DNA of 64,000 nt from Pseudonocardia sp. C8. Its GTDB lineage: Bacteria; Actinomycetota; Actinomycetes; Mycobacteriales; Pseudonocardiaceae. Shown here one piece after another: positions 57,589 to 64,000 of the stretch. Each line of letters opens with the position of its first letter. The stretch's first letter is position 1. The translations under genes and the position numbers were made by a program. Under the pieces are notes generated by a model. It did no database searches, was not told the DNA's origin, and worked only from the letters and a program-made list of their open reading frames with translations. Location: assembly GCF_014267175.1 (NCBI RefSeq), contig NZ_JACMTR010000002.1, positions 942,001 to 1,006,000 of the forward strand, given 5' to 3'.

Positions 57589-57999
57589 ATGAACCGGACG
57601 ATGCTCGGGCTGGCGGTGCTCGCCGTCCTGGCCGTGCTCGGCTGCGCCGACGCCGCCGCCCAGCCGCGCGAGGGCCCGCGTCCGGCCACGGCGGCGGACC
57701 TCGTCGGCCGCTGGTACCCGGCCGACGGCACCGCGCAGGGCCGGGCGTTCGCCGAGTTCACCGCCGACGGCGGGTGGACCGGCTCGGACGGCTGCAACGG
57801 TCAGCGCGGCACCTGGACCGTCCGCCCGGACGGCACGTTCGCCGGCACGGCGGGCCCCAGCACGCTGATCGGCTGCGAGAACGTCCCGATCGCGTTCTGG
57901 ATCTCCGGCGGCGCCCGGGCCGAGATCGACGGCGAGGCCCTCGTCCTGCGGGACGGCGCCGGGGCCGAGCTGGGGCGGATGGTGCCCGAGCTGCCCTGA
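57589..57999 (+). CDS. META/HslJ-domain lipoprotein
   Basis: This 136-residue protein has a signal peptide (MNRTMLGLAVLAVLAVLGC) ending in a lipobox at Cys19. The mature part is a META-like beta domain: LVGRWYPADG, AFAEFTADGGWTGSDGCNGQRGTW and VPIAFWISGGARAEIDG. The SDGCNGxxGTW motif is the hallmark of the family. It is an outer-face, membrane-anchored protein of unknown activity. GGAGGTGGGGAG precedes the ATG. Confidence 0.8.
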   Translation: MNRTMLGLAVLAVLAVLGCADAAAQPREGPRPATAADLVGRWYPADGTAQGRAFAEFTADGGWTGSDGCNGQRGTWTVRPDGTFAGTAGPSTLIGCENVPIAFWISGGARAEIDGEALVLRDGAGAELGRMVPELP

Positions 58000-58773
58000 T
58001 CACGGCAGCGGGAGCCGGTGCAGGACCTCGCGGATCCGCGCGTCCCAGTAGCCCCACTCGTGCGCGCCGGGACCGAAGTCGGTGTGCACCTCCAGCCCGG
58101 CCGCGCGGGCGTGCTCGGCGAACCGGACCGACTGCCCGTGCAGCGGGTCCTCGGTACCGGCGCAGAGGTGCAGTGGCGGCACGCGATGCAGCACCGCCCG
58201 GTCGACCAGGGTGAACAGGTCGGCGTCGGTGCCGGTCACCGGGGCGCCGTCGAAGATCCGCTCCCAGATCCGCGGGTCCTCCTCCCGCACCGGCCCCTGC
58301 ACCAGCGCGTCGAGGTCGAGCACCCCGGACAGGGACGCGGCCGCCCCGAACCGCTCCGGCTCCCGCAACGCCCACGCCAGCGCGCCGTACCCGCCCATCG
58401 ACAGCCCGGCCACGAACGTCGCCGCCGGATCGGCGGACACCCGGAAGAACCGCCCCACCAGCGACGGCAGCTCCTCGGAGATCCAGCTCCGGTAGCGGCC
58501 GCCCAGCGCCTGGTCAGTGTAGAAGCTGCGGTGGACCTGCGGCATGACCACGGCCAGGCCGAGCTCGTCGGCGTACCGCTCGAGCGCGGTGTAGCGGGTC
58601 CACGCCGTGTCGTCGTCGGACAGCCCGTGCAGCAGGTAGAGCACCGGCGGGGGCGCATCCAGGTCCCGCACCCCGGCCCCGATCCGGGTCCGCGACGGCT
58701 GCGGGAGCAGCACCGTGATCGACGTGGCCAGCCCGAGCGAGTCGGCGACGACGTCGCAGCGCAGCCGGGCCAC
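58000..58773 (-). CDS. Esterase of the S-formylglutathione hydrolase / antigen 85-like group
   Basis: This alpha/beta-hydrolase has 257 residues. VLYLLHGLSDDDTAWTRYTALERYADELGLAVVMPQVHRSFYTD is the classical N-terminal half of the esterase D group. Ser in FVAGLSMGGYGALAWAL is the nucleophile, and GAHEWGYWDARIREVL carries the catalytic His. It lacks a signal peptide, so it is cytoplasmic, unlike mycolyltransferases. The GTG start overlaps the stop of the upstream hydrolase by one base. The substrate is unknown; formyl or acyl esters are possible. Confidence 0.82.
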   Translation of the reverse strand: MARLRCDVVADSLGLATSITVLLPQPSRTRIGAGVRDLDAPPPVLYLLHGLSDDDTAWTRYTALERYADELGLAVVMPQVHRSFYTDQALGGRYRSWISEELPSLVGRFFRVSADPAATFVAGLSMGGYGALAWALREPERFGAAASLSGVLDLDALVQGPVREEDPRIWERIFDGAPVTGTDADLFTLVDRAVLHRVPPLHLCAGTEDPLHGQSVRFAEHARAAGLEVHTDFGPGAHEWGYWDARIREVLHRLPLP

Positions 58774-59828
58774 TACCCGGCCGACCCGAGGAACTCCCGG
58801 AACACCCGTGTCCAGCGGGCCTCGGCGTCGAACAGCGGGCCGTGCCCGGAACCCTCGAACCATTCGGTGCGCACCGCACCGCCGGCGTCGGCGTAGCGCT
58901 CCAGCACGGTCCGGATCTGGGCGACCATCCGTTGCGGCGGGAACTCCGCCTCGCCGGGCCAGCCGGGGATCAGGCCGGCCCGGCCGAGCGTGCCGGCCTC
59001 CAGCATCGACCCGTCGGCGACGACCACGTCCGCGGCGCCGTGCGTCCACAGCACCGGCGGCTTCACCGCGAGGTCCACGATCCCGTCCCAGCGCAGGTAC
59101 CGCGGCGACAGCGCGTTGAGCAGCCCGGTCGTGCCGGGGGCGAAGCCCGGCCAGTGCGGCGACGACGCGACCTCGCCCGGGTAGCCGCCGTCGCCGATCG
59201 TGGTCAGCAGGATCTCGTCGACCAGCACGTCCTCCCGTTCCGGGGGCAGCCGGAACGCCGGCGACCAGTAGGTCTGCCGCATCACGCTGCGGATCGAGAA
59301 CGGGCTGTCGGCGCTCGCGTCCCCCTCCCGCAGGCGGCGCACGAACTCGGGGTTCGCACCGCCCGCACCGGAACCGGCGCCGTCCGGGTGCACGAGGGTG
59401 CCGTCGTCGCGGACGCCGCCGTAGCCGTACGGCCCGACCGGGTCGATCAACGTCAGCGACGCGGCCGGGTGGGCCAGCGCGAACCGGGCGATCGCGCCAC
59501 CGCCGGTGGACCAGCCGGCCAGGTGCGGCGGGGCGCCGATCCCGAGCGCGCGGAGCAGGGCGGCGAGGTCGTCGGACCAGTCGTCGAGCCCGCGGGTGGC
59601 GTCGATCGGGGCCGGGTCGCTGCGGCCGAACGAGCGCATGTCCGGGGCCAGGACGCGGTACCCGTCCGCGGCCAGCTCCGGCATGACGTGCTCGAAGAAC
59701 CGGCCGGTGGACAGGTTGCCGTGCACCAGGACCACCGGTGTCCCGTCGTTGGGGCCCGCCTCCAGCAGGTGCATCCGGATCCGGTCGGTCTGGACGTCAC
59801 GGCGCCGGACGCCGGGCAGCAGCTCCAC
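58773..59828 (-). CDS. Alpha/beta hydrolase
   Basis: This 351-residue hydrolase contains VVLVHGNLSTGRFFEHVMPEL (oxyanion region), APDMRSFGRSDP, the nucleophile motif LAGWSTGGGAIARFA and a C-terminal EGSGHGPLFDAE with the catalytic His. A long lid of about 110 residues separates the nucleophile from the last strands. It overlaps the esterase gene downstream, so the two form a short operon. Its substrate cannot be predicted. Confidence 0.82.
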   Translation of the reverse strand: MELLPGVRRRDVQTDRIRMHLLEAGPNDGTPVVLVHGNLSTGRFFEHVMPELAADGYRVLAPDMRSFGRSDPAPIDATRGLDDWSDDLAALLRALGIGAPPHLAGWSTGGGAIARFALAHPAASLTLIDPVGPYGYGGVRDDGTLVHPDGAGSGAGGANPEFVRRLREGDASADSPFSIRSVMRQTYWSPAFRLPPEREDVLVDEILLTTIGDGGYPGEVASSPHWPGFAPGTTGLLNALSPRYLRWDGIVDLAVKPPVLWTHGAADVVVADGSMLEAGTLGRAGLIPGWPGEAEFPPQRMVAQIRTVLERYADAGGAVRTEWFEGSGHGPLFDAEARWTRVFREFLGSAG

Positions 59829-59902
59829 GAGCGACGATCCTCGCCGGGCCCGCCTGACCCGGTCAAGGAACCCGGCGGGACGCGGGGGAGGATCGGCCTG
59901 CC

Positions 59903-61117
59903 ATGAGCCACGTCCTGATGTCCACGGTCGCCGCGCACGGCCACGTCCACCCCAACCTGCCGGTGATGGCCGAGCTGGTCGCCCGCGGCCACCGCGTCAC
60001 CTACCCGGTGCCCGAACGGTTCGCCGACGCCGTCGCGGCCACCGGCGCGACGGTGCTGCCGATCCGCACCGGCCTGCCGGACCCGGCGCGGGGCGAGCAG
60101 TGGCCGGACGGCGGCGTCGCGGCGATGCGCCTGTTCTCCGACGAGGCCCGCTCGGCGTACGCCCAGATCGCCGAGGCGCTGGCCGCGGACCTCCCGGACG
60201 TCGTCTGCTACGACGGAAGCGGCTGGGCCGGGCACGCCCTGTCCCGGGTGCACGGGCTGCCGAGGGTCGAGCTGGCGCCGCACATGGTCGCCTGGGACGG
60301 CTTCGAGCAGGACATGGCCGACGCGTTCGCCTTCCTGGAGACGCCCGAGGGCCTGGCCTGGCGGGCCGAACTGGACGCCTGGCTGGACGAGGTCGGCGCC
60401 GGCGTCGGGAACCGGGTGTTCCTCGGCCCACCCGACCGGTCGGTGGTGCTGATCCCGGAGGCGATGCAGCCGCATCGCGAGCGGGTCGACCGGGCGCGGT
60501 ACACGTTCGTCGGCCCGGTGATCGGCGACTGCTCGCACCAGGGCCTGTGGCCCAAACCGGCGCGCCCGCTGCTGCTCGTCTCGCTCGGCTCCGCCTACAC
60601 CGACCGGCCGCGGTTCTGGCGGGACTGCATCGCGGCCATGCACGGCACCGGATGGCAGACGGTCCTCGCCACCGGCCCGCACGTCGACCCCTCGGTGCTC
60701 GGGGAGATCCCGGACGACGTCGTCGTCCGCGAGTGGGTCCCGCAGCTCGCGGTGCTGGCACACGCGTCGGCGTTCGTGACCCACGCCGGAATGGGCGGCT
60801 GCGCGGAGGGGCTCTGGCACGGCGTCCCGATGGTGGCGGTGCCGCAGGCCGTCGACCAGTTCGGCAACGCCGACATGATCGCCTCGCTCGGGGTGGGGGA
60901 GCACCTGCCGGCCGACGAGGTGACCCCGGAGAGCCTGCGGTCGGCGGTGCTGCGGGTGGCGTCGTCGGAGGCGGTCGCGCAACGGTGCGCAGAGCAGCAG
61001 GCGGTCGCCCGGGCGGCCGGCGGCGCACCGGCCGCCGCGGACGTCGTCGAGTCGCTGGTCCGCCGGCCGGGGTGCGGCGGCTGCGCGTGCGGGCAGGGCG
61101 GCTGCGGACGGGCGTGA
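59903..61117 (+). CDS. MGT-type (GT1) glycosyltransferase
   Basis: This 404-residue GT-B glycosyltransferase belongs to the macrolide-glycosyltransferase family. The N-terminal VAAHGHVHPNLPVMAELVARGHRVTY binds the acceptor. The C-terminal LLVSLGSAYTDRPRFWRDC and VVREWVPQLAVLAHASAFVTHAGMGGCAEGLWHGVPMVAVPQAVDQFGNA is the nucleotide-sugar signature. It glycosylates small molecules, often antibiotics, as resistance or detoxification. The last ~18 residues are Cys/Gly-rich (CGGCACGQGGCGRA), unusual for the family. No biosynthetic cluster adjoins it. Confidence 0.9.
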   Translation: MSHVLMSTVAAHGHVHPNLPVMAELVARGHRVTYPVPERFADAVAATGATVLPIRTGLPDPARGEQWPDGGVAAMRLFSDEARSAYAQIAEALAADLPDVVCYDGSGWAGHALSRVHGLPRVELAPHMVAWDGFEQDMADAFAFLETPEGLAWRAELDAWLDEVGAGVGNRVFLGPPDRSVVLIPEAMQPHRERVDRARYTFVGPVIGDCSHQGLWPKPARPLLLVSLGSAYTDRPRFWRDCIAAMHGTGWQTVLATGPHVDPSVLGEIPDDVVVREWVPQLAVLAHASAFVTHAGMGGCAEGLWHGVPMVAVPQAVDQFGNADMIASLGVGEHLPADEVTPESLRSAVLRVASSEAVAQRCAEQQAVARAAGGAPAAADVVESLVRRPGCGGCACGQGGCGRA

Positions 61118-61268
61118 TCACCGGTTCGTCCGCCGTGTGCGCGGTGTCCGGCTCGGTACGTCCGATCGTGTCGCCGCGCGGTGTCGTCGTTGTGGACGCC
61201 GTGTCGCGAATGGCAACGTCTGCGCTCCCGGTCGGGCGACGGGCGGTGCGCCCGGAAGAGGTGGGTCA

Positions 61269-62786
61269 GTGCGCAGGACGATCGGCACGCTCCTCGGCGC
61301 GCTCGTGGTGACCGTGGGGGCCGCCGCACCCGCGGCCGCGCAGCCCCCGCCCGCCCCCGCGCGTCCGGCGATCGCGTGGGGACCCTGCACGGACCCGTCG
61401 CTGGTCACCGCCGGTGCCGAGTGCGGGTTCCTCACCGTGCCCCTCGACCACGCCGACCCCGGCGGGCAGACGATCAGGCTGGCGGTCTCCCGGGTGCGGC
61501 ACACCGTGCCCCAGGACCGCTACCAGGGCGCCGTCCTGGTCAACCCGGGCGGCCCGGGCGGGCCGGGGCTGGGGCTGAGCCGGCTCGGCGGCGCCGTCCC
61601 GAAGGACGCCGGGTCGGCCTACGACTGGATCGGCTTCGACCCGCGCGGCGTCGGGGCCAGCGAGCCGGCGCTGAGCTGCGACCCCGGCTACGGCGGGTAC
61701 GCCCGGCCGGACTACCGGCCGGAGAACGGCGCGGAGGCGGCCTGGCATCCCCGCACGAAGGCGTACGCGCAGGCGTGCGGCGCCCGGGGCGGCGCGCTGC
61801 TGAAACACCTGCGCACCGAGGACACCGCGCAGGACATGGACCTGCTCCGGCAGGCACTCGGGGCCGACCGGATCAGCTACTACGGCTTCTCCTACGGCAC
61901 GCTCCTCGGGCAGGTCTACGCCACCCGGTTCCCGCAGCGGGTCCACCGGATGGTGCTCGACGGCGTCGTCGACCCGCGGAACTGGTGGTACCGGGCCAAC
62001 CTGAACCAGGACGTCGCGTTCGAGCGCAACATCGGTGTCTTCTTCGACTGGGTCGCCAAGAACGACGCCACCTACCACCTCGGCACCAGCGGCGACGCCG
62101 TCGAGCAGCGCTTCTACGCCCTCTACGAGCAGTTCCGGAAGGCTCCCGCCGGCGGGAAGATCGGCTCGGCGGAGTGGACCGACATCTTCCTGCGCGCGGG
62201 CTACAACGTCGGCGAGTACGGCAGCGTCGCCGAGGCGTTCGTCGCCGGTGCGCGGGGCGACGCGGCCGCGCTCAAGGCCGCGTTCGACCGGGCCGGGTCG
62301 CCGACCGACGACAACAACTACGCCGTCTACCTCGCCACCCAGTGCACCGACGCGCCGTTCCCGCAGGACTGGGCGACCTGGAAGCGCGACCACACCGCGA
62401 TCGACCGGACGGCACCGTTCGAGACCTGGGGCAACGCCTGGTACAACGCGCCCTGCCTGAACTGGCCGGTGCCGCCGGGGCCCGCGCCGGTCGTCTCCGG
62501 CGCGCTGCGGACGGGCCCGCTGCTCATCTCCGAGACCTTCGACGGCGCCACCCCGTACGAGGGCGCGCTGCAGGCCCGCCGGACGTTCCCCGGCTCCGCG
62601 CTGATCGAGGGGCTGGGCGGGCACACCCACTCGGCCTCGCTGTCCGGGGTGGCGTGCGTGGACGACACGGTGGCCGACTACCTGCTCACCGGGGCGCTGC
62701 CGAAACGGGTCGGCGGGGACCGCTCGGACGTGCAGTGCCCGGCCGTGCCGCCGCCGGACCCGGGGGCGCCGACCGGCGCGGGGTGA
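61269..62786 (+). CDS. Secreted alpha/beta hydrolase, tripeptidyl aminopeptidase-like
   Basis: This 505-residue exported hydrolase of peptidase family S33 has a signal peptide (RRTIGTLLGALVVTVGAAAPAAAQ). GAVLVNPGGPGGPGLGL is the oxyanion block, and DWIGFDPRGVGASEPALSC follows. YYGFSYGTLLGQVYATRFP holds the nucleophile Ser. The TAP-like C-terminal domain has LLISETFDGATPYEGALQA and GLGGHTHSASLSGVACVDD with the catalytic His. GTG 61269 is chosen because it starts the signal peptide and follows AGAGGTGGG. It would trim peptides or hydrolyse esters outside the cell. Confidence 0.88.
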   Translation: MRRTIGTLLGALVVTVGAAAPAAAQPPPAPARPAIAWGPCTDPSLVTAGAECGFLTVPLDHADPGGQTIRLAVSRVRHTVPQDRYQGAVLVNPGGPGGPGLGLSRLGGAVPKDAGSAYDWIGFDPRGVGASEPALSCDPGYGGYARPDYRPENGAEAAWHPRTKAYAQACGARGGALLKHLRTEDTAQDMDLLRQALGADRISYYGFSYGTLLGQVYATRFPQRVHRMVLDGVVDPRNWWYRANLNQDVAFERNIGVFFDWVAKNDATYHLGTSGDAVEQRFYALYEQFRKAPAGGKIGSAEWTDIFLRAGYNVGEYGSVAEAFVAGARGDAAALKAAFDRAGSPTDDNNYAVYLATQCTDAPFPQDWATWKRDHTAIDRTAPFETWGNAWYNAPCLNWPVPPGPAPVVSGALRTGPLLISETFDGATPYEGALQARRTFPGSALIEGLGGHTHSASLSGVACVDDTVADYLLTGALPKRVGGDRSDVQCPAVPPPDPGAPTGAG

Positions 62787-62843
62787 GGGCCACGCCGGCC
62801 CGGCGGCCCGCCGCCCGGCACCACCTGCGGGGCAACCGGCTCG

Positions 62844-64000
62844 TCAGGCGAAGTGCACGTACTCGTAGTCGAAGGGCTTGCCGTTGATGCCGTTGGTGGG
62901 CGGCGCGATCCACCCGGCGATCTTGCCCGGCTCGTAGACCGGGTGCATGAGGCTCTGGATGAACGTCCGGTCCGCGGCCGAGGGCAGCCAGCCGTCGCGG
63001 CGCGCCTCCCAGACGTCCGGGCCGACGAGATCGCCCTTGGGCGTCACGTGGTGACCGGAGAACAGCCCGACCTCGCGGTTGAACCCGACGTGCGGCAGGT
63101 AGAGCCGCTCGTCGAAGCCGTTCTTCTCCAGGATCCGGTTCCAGCGCTTCAGTCCCGACTGGCAGTCCTTCACGTACTCGTTGCGCAGGTCCAGGTTCAG
63201 CGCGAGCAGCGCCGGGACCTCGTCGGTGACCACCTCGCCGTCGCGGACCTGCTCCATGGCGTAGCCGTCCTCGGTGAGCACGTGGTCGTCGCGGCGGCGT
63301 TCCTCCTGCCAGCGCCCCTTCAGGCCGGCGGTGAAGTAGTTGGCCGCGTTCGTCGACTGCTCGGAGCCGAACAGGTCCAGCGACACCGAGTAGTGGAAGT
63401 TGATGTAGCGCTGGATCACGTCCAGCGGGACGCCGCCGTGCGGTCCGACCTCGGCGGTGTCGTGGGAGTGCATCAGCTCGCAGGTCCGCTGCACGACGCG
63501 GTCGATGCCGGTGGTGCCCACGAACATGTGGTGGGCCTCCTCCTTCAACATGAACTCGCAGGTGCGCGAGAGCGGGTCGAAGGCGGACTCCTTCAGCGTG
63601 CCGAGCTGGTACTTCCCGTCCCGGTCGGTGAAGTAGGTGAACATGTAGAAGCTCAGCCAGTCCGGGGTCTCCTCGTTGAACGCCCCGAGGATCCGGGGTG
63701 AGTCGAGGTCGCCGGAGTTGCGCTGCAGCAGCGCCTCGGCCTCCTCGCGGCCGTTGCGGCCGAAGTAGGCGTGCAGCAGGTACACCATCGCCCAGAGGTG
63801 GCGGCCCTCCTCGACGTTGACCTGGAACAGGTTGCGCAGGTCGTAGAGGCTGGGTGCGGTCTCGCCGAGCCGGCGCTGCTGCTCCACCGACGCCGGCTCG
63901 GTGTCACCCTGGATGACGATGAGCCGCTGCAGGTCGGCGCGGTACTCGCCGGGCACCTGCTGCCACACGGGCTCGCCGCGGTTCTCGCCGAACGCGATCC
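62844..64000 (-). CDS. boxB: Benzoyl-CoA 2,3-epoxidase oxygenase subunit (5' end outside window)
   Basis: The frame is open to base 64000, so about the last 385 residues of a protein of roughly 470 are present. ENRGEPVWQQVPGEYRADLQRLIVIQGDTEPASVEQQRRL is highly characteristic of BoxB. Two ExxH motifs of the ferritin-like di-iron centre are visible (NVEEGRHLWAM and LKEEAHHMF). BoxB with the reductase BoxA turns benzoyl-CoA into its 2,3-epoxide under aerobic conditions. boxA, boxC and a benzoate-CoA ligase would be expected beyond the right edge. The three genes to its left do not belong to the pathway. Confidence 0.93.
   Translation of the reverse strand, partial: IAFGENRGEPVWQQVPGEYRADLQRLIVIQGDTEPASVEQQRRLGETAPSLYDLRNLFQVNVEEGRHLWAMVYLLHAYFGRNGREEAEALLQRNSGDLDSPRILGAFNEETPDWLSFYMFTYFTDRDGKYQLGTLKESAFDPLSRTCEFMLKEEAHHMFVGTTGIDRVVQRTCELMHSHDTAEVGPHGGVPLDVIQRYINFHYSVSLDLFGSEQSTNAANYFTAGLKGRWQEERRRDDHVLTEDGYAMEQVRDGEVVTDEVPALLALNLDLRNEYVKDCQSGLKRWNRILEKNGFDERLYLPHVGFNREVGLFSGHHVTPKGDLVGPDVWEARRDGWLPSAADRTFIQSLMHPVYEPGKIAGWIAPPTNGINGKPFDYEYVHFA

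Overview
The window is about 73% GC by eye. Genes are tightly packed with ATGA/GTGA stop-start overlaps, GTG starts are common, and the protein families are typical of Actinobacteria: a DUF222-HNH (13E12-like) gene with a LexA-type box, a DUF6131 mini-protein, ROK and FCD-GntR regulators and a BCCT betaine carrier. A member of the Pseudonocardiaceae, perhaps Pseudonocardia, fits best, but no rRNA gene is present to prove it. Both window edges cut genes: a ferredoxin reductase on the left and boxB on the right.

1-18.1 kb is a glycine-betaine to glycine island with its one-carbon outlet. A BCCT carrier imports betaine, and a Rieske monooxygenase (GbcA) makes dimethylglycine. A dimethylglycine oxidase with all known catalytic residues makes sarcosine, and heterotetrameric sarcosine oxidase (SoxBDAG) makes glycine. 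GlyA, FolD, FchA and PurU handle the methylene-tetrahydrofolate produced, ending in serine or in formate plus free THF. FolD lacks the lysine needed for cyclohydrolase activity, which explains why FchA is its operon partner. A GntR/FCD regulator sits in the middle. An identical palindrome, TGATATATCA, precedes glyA and purU, and a variant lies in the gbcA-bccT gap, so one regulon probably covers the island.

18.2-26 kb is a hut-like operon: IclR, then HutU, an M20 amidohydrolase, HutF, HutI and a lyase of the histidine ammonia-lyase fold. The lyase lacks the Ala-Ser-Gly triad that forms the MIO cofactor. It may therefore act on a trimethylated histidine (hercynine or ergothioneine) rather than on histidine. 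26-36 kb is a mixed region: a dienoyl-CoA-isomerase-like crotonase, two MFS carriers, an RNA methyltransferase, a NarL-type two-component pair, a Tat multicopper oxidase and a ROK regulator.

36.2-47 kb is a complete nicotinate catabolic cluster. nicX-nicE runs rightwards. A leftward operon holds nicC, an MFS carrier, a three-subunit molybdenum hydroxylase, nicF and nicD, with a MarR regulator upstream. An almost identical 33-bp element lies in front of both arms and is the likely NicR control site.

47-64 kb holds a K+ channel with RCK/TrkA domains and a DUF6394 partner, a TetR/SDR divergent pair with two matching operators, the DUF222-HNH gene, a GH13 glucosidase with a divergent LacI regulator and operator, a cupin, a META-domain lipoprotein, two alpha/beta hydrolases, an MGT-type glycosyltransferase, a secreted peptidase-like hydrolase and the 3' part of boxB.
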